Assembly: GCF_029869545.1 (NCBI RefSeq)
Contig: NZ_JARWQD010000107.1
Coordinates: 1-34,803, forward strand
Direction: 5' to 3'
From: Nocardia wallacei
Lineage (GTDB): Bacteria > Actinomycetota > Actinomycetes > Mycobacteriales > Mycobacteriaceae
DNA: 34,803 nt
This document shows positions 23,304-30,349 of the stretch, piece by piece. The translations under genes and the position numbers were made by a program. Within the stretch, counting starts at the first letter, position 1. The number at the start of each line of letters is the position of its first letter. The notes beneath the pieces are model-generated. The model saw only the letters and a list, made by a program, of their open reading frames with translations, made no database searches and was not told where the DNA came from.

Positions 23304-23326
23304 CGGCGTGTTTTTGGCCGGAATCA
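23297..23326 (-). repeat. 30-bp hairpin repeat at the 3' end of menE (copy 1)
   Basis: On the minus strand the element begins with the TGA stop of menE and folds as TTCCGGC, nine-base loop, GCCGGAA. It matches the element at the end of menB at 27 of 30 bases. It could act as a terminator or 3' stabiliser, although there is no U-run, or it could be a dispersed repeat. Confidence 0.75.
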
Positions 23327-24484
23327 GTGGGGGGAGGCCGAGAGTAAATGTTCGCGGAGTTGGGCTCGGTCGGGCTTGCCGGGGCCGCGCATGGGGAGTT
23401 CGTCCAGTACGGCGAGTTCGCGGGGGGCGGCGATCGCGTCCAGCTCGCCCGCGACGTGGTCGCGCAGGTCGTCGAGGGTGGGGACGGATCCGGTGGTCGG
23501 CACCACCGCCGCCGCGACGCGCTGGCCGAGGCGCTCGTCCGGCAGGCCCAGCACGACCACCTCGGCGACCGCGGGGTGGGTGGCGAGCACGGCCTCCACC
23601 ACCTGCGGGATCACCAGCAGCCCGCCGGTCATGATGGCCTCGTCGAGGCGGCCCTGAATGGCGAGCACGCCGTCGTCGTACACCCCGGCATCCTCGGTGC
23701 GGAACCAGCCGGGCTCGGCGAAGGCGGGATGATCGGGCAGCCCGCGGTAACCCTTGGCCAGCATGGCGCCGCCGAGCAACACCCGGCCGTCCTCGATGCG
23801 GACCCGGGCGCCGGTCAGCGGCACGCCCTCGTAGACACATCCGCCGCAGGTCTCGCTCATGCCATAGGTGCGCACCACCGTGATCCCGGCCGCACGAGCA
23901 CGGTCCAGCACGGGTTTCGGGGTCGGCGCGCCGCCGATCAGCACCGCGTCCAGCGACGCCAGGGCCGCCGCGCCGGCGGGTTCGTCCAGCGCCTTGATCA
24001 GCTGCGTCGGCACCAGCGAGGTGTAGCGCCGCGCACCCGTCATACCCGCGATGGCGGTCGCCAGCCCGCCCGGCAGGAAACCGCCGGAGACGTCCAGCAC
24101 CACCGGTTCGGTCTCGGCCTGGATGCTGCGCAACAGCACCTGCAGCCCGGCGATGTGATGGGTGGGCAGCGCCAGCAACCACTGCCCGGGGCCGCCGAGC
24201 CGCTCGTGCGTCGCGTCACCGCTGGCCCGCAGGGCGGCCGCGGTGAGCATCGCGCCCTTGGGCACACCCGTGGTTCCGGAGGTCGTGACCACCAGCGCCA
24301 CGTCGTCCTCGATCGGCTCGCCGGGACGCAGGGCGCTCGACAGCCGGTGCGTCTCCCGGCGGTCACCGGCGGGTATCGGCAGCCATGCTGGACCGTTGCC
24401 CGCCAAGGCTTCTCGCAGATGCGGAAGGACATCCCCCACCGCGGCTCCGGTGGGCATGGGAAGGGTCCGCAGGGTGCTGCTCAC
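23324..24484 (-). CDS. menE: o-Succinylbenzoate-CoA ligase MenE
   Basis: A 386-residue acyl-CoA synthetase of the ANL superfamily that activates o-succinylbenzoate with ATP and CoA. The P-loop-like motif is VVTTSGTTGVPKGAML at about residues 69-84. The adenylate-binding YGMSETCGG, the hinge region QGRLDEAIMTGG and the catalytic lysine in RGPGKPDRAQL are all present. It is shorter than typical MenE because the N-terminal region is reduced, as in mycobacterial homologues. The GTG start at 24484 is preceded by CACGAT at seven bases. Its stop codon lies in a hairpin repeat shared with menB. Confidence 0.92.
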   Translation of the reverse strand: MSSTLRTLPMPTGAAVGDVLPHLREALAGNGPAWLPIPAGDRRETHRLSSALRPGEPIEDDVALVVTTSGTTGVPKGAMLTAAALRASGDATHERLGGPGQWLLALPTHHIAGLQVLLRSIQAETEPVVLDVSGGFLPGGLATAIAGMTGARRYTSLVPTQLIKALDEPAGAAALASLDAVLIGGAPTPKPVLDRARAAGITVVRTYGMSETCGGCVYEGVPLTGARVRIEDGRVLLGGAMLAKGYRGLPDHPAFAEPGWFRTEDAGVYDDGVLAIQGRLDEAIMTGGLLVIPQVVEAVLATHPAVAEVVVLGLPDERLGQRVAAAVVPTTGSVPTLDDLRDHVAGELDAIAAPRELAVLDELPMRGPGKPDRAQLREHLLSASPH

Positions 24485-24559
24485 GTTCGCGATCGTGTCA
24501 TGTCATGGTCGGCGACCCACGAACGGGTCCGCGCTTCCTTCGCTGGGGTAGGGAGGGAA

Positions 24560-24904
24560 TCAATCCGACGTCGGTGTCGCCAGCGGCCAGCCACCGGCTG
24601 CCAGCCGGGAGGCCACACGAGCGATATCGTCCTCGCCCGGCTGCTCCTTGGCAACTCGGGCGATCGCGTCCTCGATCTCGTGCCGGGCGATCTCGTCGTC
24701 TCCCGCGCGCTCGCGCACCAGTTCCTCGACGATGAGGTGGACCTCGTAATCGGTGAGGCGACGGTGCAGCACCGCCAGCAGCGCGACGTAGTCCGACTGC
24801 GGAATGCCCTGGGGATACCCGGCCTTCAGCCAGCCGAGTACCTTGCCCAGCACCGACCTCTCGGCCTCGGTCCGATCGGTCGACGGTTGCGGTTCAGTGG
24901 TCAC
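24560..24904 (-). CDS. DUF3349 family protein
   Basis: A 114-residue protein of the actinobacterial DUF3349 family, with the signature GWLKAGYPQGIPQSDYVALL, then LHRRLTDYEVHLIVEEL and a C-terminal ARVASRLAAGGWPLA. GTG 24904 is chosen because GGAAGGA lies seven bases upstream. In M. tuberculosis a related gene (Rv0543c, from memory) occupies the same place next to menE. The structure of a homologue shows a helical fold, but no function is established. The compact helical repeat suggests a protein-binding role. Confidence 0.88.
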   Translation of the reverse strand: MTTEPQPSTDRTEAERSVLGKVLGWLKAGYPQGIPQSDYVALLAVLHRRLTDYEVHLIVEELVRERAGDDEIARHEIEDAIARVAKEQPGEDDIARVASRLAAGGWPLATPTSD

Positions 24905-24923
24905 GGGGATGTCCTTCCGGCGG

Positions 24924-25217
24924 TCAGCCCTGCCCGAACAGATGGATGCCGAGACGGGCGGCGAGGAATGCCTTGGCGACGTACAGCACCCCCGTGACGA
25001 CCGCGGCCAGTACCACCGCGTAGCAGATCGCGGCGGCGGCCGTGGCCGCTCGGCGGCGGGTCGCGGACAGCGTGGCACCGGCGGCGCTGCCGGATGTACT
25101 GCGGGACTGGAATCGTACGCCGAGGGCGAATATCGCGGGCAGGCCCGCGCCGAAGATCAGGGCCGCCAGGGTGACCTGCCACAGCTCCTCCGCCACCGTC
25201 AGCACCGTCTGCATCAC
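24924..25217 (-). CDS. Small membrane protein downstream of pitA (97 aa)
   Basis: A 97-residue protein with two hydrophobic helices (LWQVTLAALIFGAGLPAIFA and AAAAICYAVVLAAVVTGVLY) joined by a Ser/Arg-rich cytoplasmic loop. It corresponds in position and layout to Rv0544c of M. tuberculosis (from memory). The GTG at 25217 overlaps the pitA stop (GTGA). ATG 25214 in the next codon is an equally good start, with GAGGAG six bases upstream. Coupling to pitA suggests an accessory role in phosphate transport, but there is no direct evidence. Confidence 0.82.
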   Translation of the reverse strand: MMQTVLTVAEELWQVTLAALIFGAGLPAIFALGVRFQSRSTSGSAAGATLSATRRRAATAAAAICYAVVLAAVVTGVLYVAKAFLAARLGIHLFGQG

Positions 25218-26557
25218 GCCCTCCTCGCCGATTCGCGCTGCGCCGCCGCGTCTTCGGGCGCACCGCGGCCGTCGGACGAGCTACCCCGCCGTGCGCCGCC
25301 GTCGGGCGGTTCGGTCGATGTCGTGCCGTGTGCGGGTGCCGTCGTCTCGTCGGATGGCGCGGCCGGTGCCGTGCTGCTGGACGGGGACGTGGCTTCGGCT
25401 CCATCGGGCGCGCCGGGTGGTGGCGACCACTCGTCGTTGACGTTGGCCGCGTGCACCGGTGCCCGGCGCGACCGCAGCCACATGACCCCCGCCAGCACCA
25501 CCAGGATCCCGAAAACGACCAGCACACCGGGCAATCCGCCGATGCCGTGCGCCAGCGCCCAGCAGATCGCCCCGGCCAGCCCGGCCAGCGGCAGGGTGAA
25601 CACCCAGGCCACCACCATCCGCCCGAGCACCGGCCAGCGCACCTCGGCGCCCGGCCGCCCGAGTCCCGTGCCGAGAATCGCGCCGGTCACCGTCTGCGTC
25701 GTCGACAGCGGCAGGCCGAAGTGGGCGGAGGTGAGAATGATCGCGGCACTGGTGGATTCGGCGGCCAGGCCCTGCGGGGGAGTGATGTCCACCAGGCCCT
25801 TGCCGAGCGTGCGGATGATGCGCCAGCCGCCGAGCGAGGTCCCGGCCGCGATGGCCACCGCGCACGACACGATCACCCACAGCGGCAGCGGATCCGACGG
25901 CGTGAGCGAGCCGTAGGCGATGAGCGCCAGGAAGATGATCCCCATCGTCTTCTGCGCGTCGTTGGTGCCGTGCGCCAGCGACACCAGCGAGGCCGAACCG
26001 ACCTGGCCCCACCGGAATCCACGGGTGACCACCCGCTCGTCGCTGCCGCGGGTGATGCGGTAGACCAGCCAGGTCGCGATCGCCGCGACCAGCGCAGCCA
26101 CCACCGGGGCCAGCACCGCGGGCAGCACGATCTTGCTGACCACGCCCTGCTTACCCGCCGACCAGATGACGCCGCTCCAGCCCAGCGCCGCGATGGTGGC
26201 GCCGATGAGGCCGCCGAACAGCGCGTGCGAGGAACTCGACGGCAGGCCGAAAAGCCAGGTCAGCAGGTTCCACAGGATGCCGCCGACCAGCCCGGCGAAG
26301 ACTATTTCCAGCAGGTCGGGACCGCCGACCTCGTTCAGCCGGACGATGCCCTCGGCCACCGTGGCCGCGACCTCGACGCTGAGGAAGGCACCGATGAGAT
26401 TCAGCCCGCCCGACAGCAGGACCGCCGTGCGGGGCCGCAGCGCACCGGTGGCGATCGACGTGGCCATCGCGTTGGCGGTGTCGTGGAAGCCGTTGGTGAA
26501 GTCGAAGGCCAGTGCAGTGACGACGACGATGAGCAGAACCAGTAGTTCGGCGGTCAC
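25214..26557 (-). CDS. pitA: PiT family inorganic phosphate transporter PitA
   Basis: A 447-residue low-affinity metal-phosphate:proton symporter of the PiT family. The two family repeats carry DFTNGFHDTANAMATSI at the N-terminus and SLAHGTNDAQKTMGI in the second half, the conserved N-x-x-x-D-x-A-N type motifs. About ten to twelve hydrophobic helices are visible. The last 75 residues are a hydrophilic tail rich in Ser, Thr, Pro and Ala that is probably disordered. The GTG at 26557 follows GGAGG very closely. The neighbour order matches mycobacteria (Rv0545c, from memory). Confidence 0.93.
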   Translation of the reverse strand: MTAELLVLLIVVVTALAFDFTNGFHDTANAMATSIATGALRPRTAVLLSGGLNLIGAFLSVEVAATVAEGIVRLNEVGGPDLLEIVFAGLVGGILWNLLTWLFGLPSSSSHALFGGLIGATIAALGWSGVIWSAGKQGVVSKIVLPAVLAPVVAALVAAIATWLVYRITRGSDERVVTRGFRWGQVGSASLVSLAHGTNDAQKTMGIIFLALIAYGSLTPSDPLPLWVIVSCAVAIAAGTSLGGWRIIRTLGKGLVDITPPQGLAAESTSAAIILTSAHFGLPLSTTQTVTGAILGTGLGRPGAEVRWPVLGRMVVAWVFTLPLAGLAGAICWALAHGIGGLPGVLVVFGILVVLAGVMWLRSRRAPVHAANVNDEWSPPPGAPDGAEATSPSSSTAPAAPSDETTAPAHGTTSTEPPDGGARRGSSSDGRGAPEDAAAQRESARRA

Positions 26558-26669
26558 GCCTCCAGTGTGCGTTATCGATCCGTTAATGCGCTTGCCAGGC
26601 CGCCGTCGGAGTTGCTACTGCCGGATGGTAAGGCGGCTCGCGTTGCGGGGAATTCGCTTGTCGCGCGGA

Positions 26670-27065
26670 TCAGTCCCGCGGCGGCCGGGTGTCGCGGCGG
26701 ATCGGGTGCTCCGGCGGCACCTCCACGAGCACGATCGGCACGTCGTCGGGGTCGCGTACCCACATCTCGATCAAACCCCACGGCTCCCGCACCGGCGCGC
26801 GATCGATGACGATGTCGCGCCGCGCGAGTTCGGCCGCGGTCTCCTCCGCGTCGCGCACCTGCAGCCAGAGCGCGCCCGCGAAGCCGGTAGGAGCGTCGGC
26901 GGCGCGGCCGTGCGCGGCCACCTCGATCAGCGACTGCCCGGCGAAGAACACCGTGCCGCCCGGGTATTCCCGCGCGATCGCCAGCCCCAGCCCGTCCCGA
27001 TAGAACGCCAGTGTTCGCTCGTAATTCGCCGGTCGCAAAATGACCCGACTGCTGAGAATATCCAC
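26670..27065 (-). CDS. VOC (glyoxalase/bleomycin-resistance fold) family protein
   Basis: A 131-residue vicinal-oxygen-chelate protein. One beta-alpha-beta-beta-beta unit runs from VILRPANYERTLAFYRDGLG, with the next strands ggtVFFAGQSLIEV and ALWLQVRDAEETAAELARR, and ends in RDPDDVPIVLVEVP. Glu and His positions usable for metal binding (LIEVAAHG, LVEVP) are present but not decisive. It sits between pitA and menB as in M. tuberculosis (Rv0546c, from memory). The substrate is unknown. GTG 27065 has a TAGGCT -10 at six bases. Confidence 0.85.
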   Translation of the reverse strand: MDILSSRVILRPANYERTLAFYRDGLGLAIAREYPGGTVFFAGQSLIEVAAHGRAADAPTGFAGALWLQVRDAEETAAELARRDIVIDRAPVREPWGLIEMWVRDPDDVPIVLVEVPPEHPIRRDTRPPRD

Positions 27066-27071
27066 GGATCG

Positions 27072-27077
27072 AGCCTA
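27072..27077 (-). promoter_or_regulatory. Leaderless-type -10 (TAGGCT) for the VOC gene
   Basis: On the minus strand TAGGCT is followed by six bases (CGATCC) and GTG 27065. The hexamer is identical to the one before menA. Confidence 0.6.
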
Positions 27078-27118
27078 GATGCCACCACGCTCGTTCCGGC
27101 GTGCGCCGAGATGGCCCG

Positions 27119-27148
27119 ATGTTTCCGGCGTGCTTTTTGCCGGAATCA
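27119..27148 (-). repeat. 30-bp hairpin repeat at the 3' end of menB (copy 2)
   Basis: The minus strand begins with the TGA stop of menB and folds as TTCCGGC, nine-base loop, GCCGGAA. It differs from the menE copy at 3 of 30 bases. A further partial copy, TTCCGGCGTGC on the plus strand, lies at 27094-27104, so the element may be part of a longer repeat family. Confidence 0.75.
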
Positions 27149-28048
27149 GAAGTACCACGGATACGGCGACCAGTCCGGCTTGCGCTTCTCCAGGAACGCG
27201 TCGCGCCCCTCGACCGCCTCGTCGGTCATGTATCCCAGCCGGGTGGCCTCGCCCGCGAACAGTTGCTGGCCGACCAGCCCGTCGTCGGTGAGGTTGAACG
27301 CGTACTTCAGCATCCGCTGCGCCTGCGGCGACTTGCCGAGGATGTCGGCGGTCCACTCCAGCGCCTCGTCCTCGAGCCGGTCGTGGTCGACGACGGCGTT
27401 GACCGCGCCCATGTGATGCATCTGCTCGGCCGTGTAGGGACGCCCGAGGAAGAAGATCTCGCGAGCGAACTTCTGGCCCACCATCTTCGCCAGGTACGCA
27501 CTGCCGTACCCGGCGTCGAAGCTGCCCACGTCGGCATCGGTCTGCTTGAACCGGGCGTGCTCGCGGCTGGCCAGCGTGAGATCGCACACCACGTGCAGGC
27601 TGTGCCCGCCGCCCGCGGCCCAGCCGTTCACCAGGGCGATGACCACCTTCGGCATGAACCGGATCAGGCGCTGCACCTCGAGGATGTGCAGCCGCCCGGC
27701 GCGGGCCTTGTCCACCGTGTCGGCCGTCTCGCCGCTGGCGTACTGGTAGCCGCTGCGGCCGCGGATGCGCTGATCCCCGCCGGAGCAGAAGGCCCAGCCG
27801 CCGTCCTTGGGGCTGGGGCCGTTTCCGGTGAGCAGCACCGCGCCGACGTCCGGGGTCATCCGTGCGTGATCGAGCGCGCGGTACAGCTCGTCGACGGTGT
27901 GCGGCCGAAAGGCGTTGCGCACCTCCGGCCGGTCGAACGCCACGCGCACGGTGCCCTGCTCGACATGCCGGTGGTAGGTGATATCGGTCAGGTCTTCGAA
28001 CCCGGCGACGGGCTCCCACAGCTTCGGATTGAACGTCACGAGAGCCAT
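27146..28048 (-). CDS. menB: 1,4-Dihydroxy-2-naphthoyl-CoA synthase MenB
   Basis: A 300-residue crotonase-fold enzyme that cyclises o-succinylbenzoyl-CoA to DHNA-CoA. The oxyanion-hole segments are FCSGGDQRIRG and GWAAGGGHSLHVVCDLTLAS. The MenB-specific FDAGYGSAYLAKMVG carries the catalytic aspartate, and the C-terminus ends in WSPYPWYF, as in other MenB proteins. The ATG at 28048 lacks a clear ribosome site. It is divergent from a hotdog thioesterase across 108 bases, which may complete the next step of the pathway. Confidence 0.96.
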   Translation of the reverse strand: MALVTFNPKLWEPVAGFEDLTDITYHRHVEQGTVRVAFDRPEVRNAFRPHTVDELYRALDHARMTPDVGAVLLTGNGPSPKDGGWAFCSGGDQRIRGRSGYQYASGETADTVDKARAGRLHILEVQRLIRFMPKVVIALVNGWAAGGGHSLHVVCDLTLASREHARFKQTDADVGSFDAGYGSAYLAKMVGQKFAREIFFLGRPYTAEQMHHMGAVNAVVDHDRLEDEALEWTADILGKSPQAQRMLKYAFNLTDDGLVGQQLFAGEATRLGYMTDEAVEGRDAFLEKRKPDWSPYPWYF

Positions 28049-28121
28049 CTTGGCAGGGGTCGTTCCCCGGTGGTTTCCCGCAGCGGGGTGTGCGGTGTGC
28101 GTCTCCTACCGGCGAGTTCGG

Positions 28122-28150
28122 TTGGACGGTGTAAGAACGCGGGTTACCGT
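28122..28150 (+). promoter_or_regulatory. Promoter of the thioesterase gene (leaderless type)
   Basis: TTGGAC (28122-28127), a 17-bp spacer and TACCGT (28145-28150), followed by six bases and ATG 28157. It is one of the clearest promoters in the window. It fixes the start, because the frame is open upstream into menB. Confidence 0.65.
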
Positions 28151-28156
28151 GCAGGT

Positions 28157-28813
28157 ATGAGTGAGCGGGTGGAACCGGTTATAGACCGGAGCGCGGTCGA
28201 CGATGATCGCTACGAGAAGCACGGCGGCTTTCCCAAGATCGCCGAGGCGCAGCCCGGGCCGAATTTCGGGGCGTTCGTCGAGGCCATGCGCACGCTGCAG
28301 GATCTGGCGGTCTCGGTCGACTGCACCGACGAGGAGTACGGGCAGGCGCTGGCGCGGGCGCGCCAGCTGATCGACTTCCTGGAGCCGTACCGGGCGCCGG
28401 AACTGCAGGGCCCGGCCGGGCGGGTCACCACGCTGCCCGGGCGCGGCAGCCTGCTCATGCCGCCGTGGCGGGTGATCGAGGCCGGGCCCACCGGCGTCCG
28501 GATGCGCGGGCAGTTCCGGCGGTTCCATCTCGGCGGCAACAATGCCGTGCACGGCGGCGTGTTGCCGCTGTTGTTCGACGACCTGTTCGGCTCGCTGGTG
28601 CACTACGCCGGGCGCCCGATCAGCCGCACCGCGTTCCTGCATGTGAACTACCGAAAGGTCACTCCGCTGGAGACGCCGCTCCAGGTCGAGGGCACCGTGG
28701 ACCGCATCGAGGGCCGCAAGACCTTCGTCACCGCCCGGCTGCTGGATGAATCTGAAACATTGCTGGCCGATTGTGAAGGGCTCATGGTGCAGTTGCTGCC
28801 GTGGCAGCCGTAG
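28157..28813 (+). CDS. Hotdog-fold thioesterase (PaaI/4HBT family)
   Basis: A 218-residue protein. The first 90 residues are an actinobacterial N-terminal helical region (GPNFGAFVEAMRTLQDLAV). The hotdog domain follows, with GNNAVHGGVLPLLFDDLFGS as the catalytic segment (H-G-G-V and the downstream Asp), then TAFLHVNYRKVTPLETPLQV and GRKTFVTARLLDE. Such enzymes hydrolyse acyl-CoA thioesters. Its place back to back with menB makes DHNA-CoA a good candidate substrate, since hydrolysis to DHNA is the step between MenB and MenA. That role is inferred; many PaaI-like proteins act on other CoA esters. Confidence 0.86.
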   Translation: MSERVEPVIDRSAVDDDRYEKHGGFPKIAEAQPGPNFGAFVEAMRTLQDLAVSVDCTDEEYGQALARARQLIDFLEPYRAPELQGPAGRVTTLPGRGSLLMPPWRVIEAGPTGVRMRGQFRRFHLGGNNAVHGGVLPLLFDDLFGSLVHYAGRPISRTAFLHVNYRKVTPLETPLQVEGTVDRIEGRKTFVTARLLDESETLLADCEGLMVQLLPWQP

Positions 28814-28848
28814 CGGGTCGGACCCGTGTGTCAGGTTCGTCCGATGCG

Positions 28849-28854
28849 TATAGT
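28849..28854 (+). promoter_or_regulatory. -10 hexamer (TATAGT) for the DUF6918 gene
   Basis: TATAGT lies 44 bases upstream of GTG 28899. No good -35 is visible. Unlike many genes here, this one has a leader with a strong ribosome site (GGAGGA, about 28885-28890). Confidence 0.45.
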
Positions 28855-28898
28855 TGCGTGCGCTCGCTCATCGAAAAACTATCCGGAGGAACCTGAAA

Positions 28899-29345
28899 GT
28901 GGTTGCAGCACTGTCTGAATCCCTGCTCGATGACGCCAAGCGTCCGGCCTTCATCGCCGATGCCCAGGAGGTTCTGGAAGCGGAGGTGTCGGACAAGGGT
29001 GGCGCGTCCGGCCTGGCCGTGAAGGGTGCGTACGCGGCGGCGAAGAAGGTCAGCCCGACCATCGTGTCGGATGCGCTGGAGTCGTTCGCGCCGAAGTTCG
29101 TCGAGCAGCTCGAGCCGTACTGGGCCGATTACCAGGCCTCGGGTAACGGCCGGTTCGCCGACCTGCTGGTCAGCAAGCAGGACGAGGTTGCCGAGGCCCT
29201 GCTCTCGGTGACCGACGCCCGGGCCGAGAGCTCCTCGCGCCCGGCCCTGAAGAAGGCGTACTCCGCGGTGCGCTCCTCGGCGAAAAAGCACGTGACCGAG
29301 GCACTTCCGCGAGTCGGCGACCTGGTCCAGCGTCACGCCGGATAA
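28899..29345 (+). CDS. DUF6918 family protein
   Basis: A 148-residue soluble helical protein matching a conserved actinobacterial family (DUF6918): SESLLDDAKRPAFIADAQEV, then FVEQLEPYWADYQASGNGRF, DEVAEALLSVTDARA and KKAYSAVRSSAKKHVTEALP. GTG 28899 is chosen because GGAGGA lies about eight bases upstream. The protein is rich in Lys, Ala and Glu, without membrane segments or recognisable catalytic residues. The strong translation signals suggest good expression. Function is unknown to me. It converges with the siderophore-interacting protein gene at a strong hairpin terminator. Confidence 0.8.
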   Translation: MVAALSESLLDDAKRPAFIADAQEVLEAEVSDKGGASGLAVKGAYAAAKKVSPTIVSDALESFAPKFVEQLEPYWADYQASGNGRFADLLVSKQDEVAEALLSVTDARAESSSRPALKKAYSAVRSSAKKHVTEALPRVGDLVQRHAG

Positions 29346-29383
29346 TCGGCCGCGATTCGTCACGGCGGGTTGTGGACTCGTGA

Positions 29384-29410
29384 CCCCGTCGTTCGGCACG
29401 AACGGCGGGG
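29384..29410. terminator. Bidirectional hairpin terminator
   Basis: CCCCGTCGTTCG, loop GCA, CGAACGGCGGGG forms a 12-bp stem with one T-G pair, between the convergent DUF6918 gene and the siderophore-interacting protein gene. It is the strongest hairpin in the window and is suited to stop both transcripts. Confidence 0.75.
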
Positions 29411-29432
29411 CGGCCACAGACCGCGTCGCGGA

Positions 29433-30260
29433 TTACATCTCGCCCGCGGCCTTGCCGATGCGCCAGTAGCCGGTGAAGGTGATGTCCGCCTTGGGAACTC
29501 CGCGCTCGTTGGCCAGGTGCCGGCGCACGCCGGCGGCCAGCTTCTGCTCGCCCGCCACGAAGGCGTAGACGCCGGTGCCGGGCAGTTCCGCGGCCCGCAC
29601 GGCCGCGAGGGCGGGCCCGCCGATCTCCGTGGTCGGATCGGTGCGCAGCAGCCAATGCACCTGCACGCCTTCGGGTTCGCCCAGTTCCTGCTCGTCGTCG
29701 GGGTGGGTGATCTCGAGGTACGCCGCCCCCTGCTGATCCCGCGGCGCCGACCGCAGCACGCCCGCGATGGCGGGTAGCGCCGTTTCGTCGCCGACCAGCA
29801 GCGACCACGAACTGTATTGCGGCGCTTGGTACATGATGCCCTCGTCGAGCAGGCCCACCTGACCGCCGACCGCCACGCTGCTCGCCCACTCGCAGGCGGG
29901 CGTGTCCTCGCCGTGCATGGCGAAGTCGATATCCAGCTCGGCGGTGTCGCCGAACCCTCCCTGTCCGGCCGGGCGGAACTCGCGCACGGTGTAGTTGCGC
30001 ACCACCGGACGCTGTTCCTTGCTCATCATCAGATACTGCGCGTACCAGAGGCTGCTGGAAGCTGTCGGCAGGCGCAGGCCGTCCCGGTTCGGCAGGAACA
30101 GCCGGAACCACTGGTCGAATCCCATCGGGACGAACCCGTTCAGGCCCGCGCCGCCCAGGGTGACGCGGACGAAGTTCGGGCTGATCCGCTTGCTCGCGAC
30201 GACCTCGGCGGTGAGGATTTCCCGTTCCTCGGGCTTGAGGTGTTTGGTGCGCTTGGCCAT
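29433..30260 (-). CDS. Siderophore-interacting protein (FAD-dependent ferric reductase)
   Basis: A 275-residue ViuB/SIP family flavoprotein. It is thought to bind ferric siderophore in the cytoplasm and reduce the iron with NAD(P)H. The FAD-binding domain carries RNYTVREF, and the C-terminal SIP domain shows VGDETALPAIAGVLRSAP, VHWLLRTDP and YAFVAGEQKLAAGVRRHL. ATG 30260 is chosen. A near-perfect IdeR/DtxR box lies five bases upstream, so the gene is repressed when iron is plentiful. The frame is open to 30368, but that part overlaps the operator. No siderophore synthesis gene is in the window. Confidence 0.93.
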   Translation of the reverse strand: MAKRTKHLKPEEREILTAEVVASKRISPNFVRVTLGGAGLNGFVPMGFDQWFRLFLPNRDGLRLPTASSSLWYAQYLMMSKEQRPVVRNYTVREFRPAGQGGFGDTAELDIDFAMHGEDTPACEWASSVAVGGQVGLLDEGIMYQAPQYSSWSLLVGDETALPAIAGVLRSAPRDQQGAAYLEITHPDDEQELGEPEGVQVHWLLRTDPTTEIGGPALAAVRAAELPGTGVYAFVAGEQKLAAGVRRHLANERGVPKADITFTGYWRIGKAAGEM

Positions 30261-30265
30261 GTTGG

Positions 30266-30284
30266 TTAGGTTAGCAAAACCTAA
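30266..30284. promoter_or_regulatory. IdeR/DtxR iron box
   Basis: TTAGGTTAGCAAAACCTAA matches the consensus iron box TTAGGTTAGGCTAACCTAA at 16 of 19 positions, with only the centre differing. It lies just upstream of the siderophore-interacting protein gene and 66 bases upstream of menD on the other strand. Iron-bound IdeR is expected to repress the SIP gene here. Confidence 0.85.
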
Positions 30285-30349
30285 CTTCAAGGCATAGGTG
30301 TGAGCGGGTCGACTCTCCACGGCGGCACACTGTCTGAGAGGCTGGGGGT

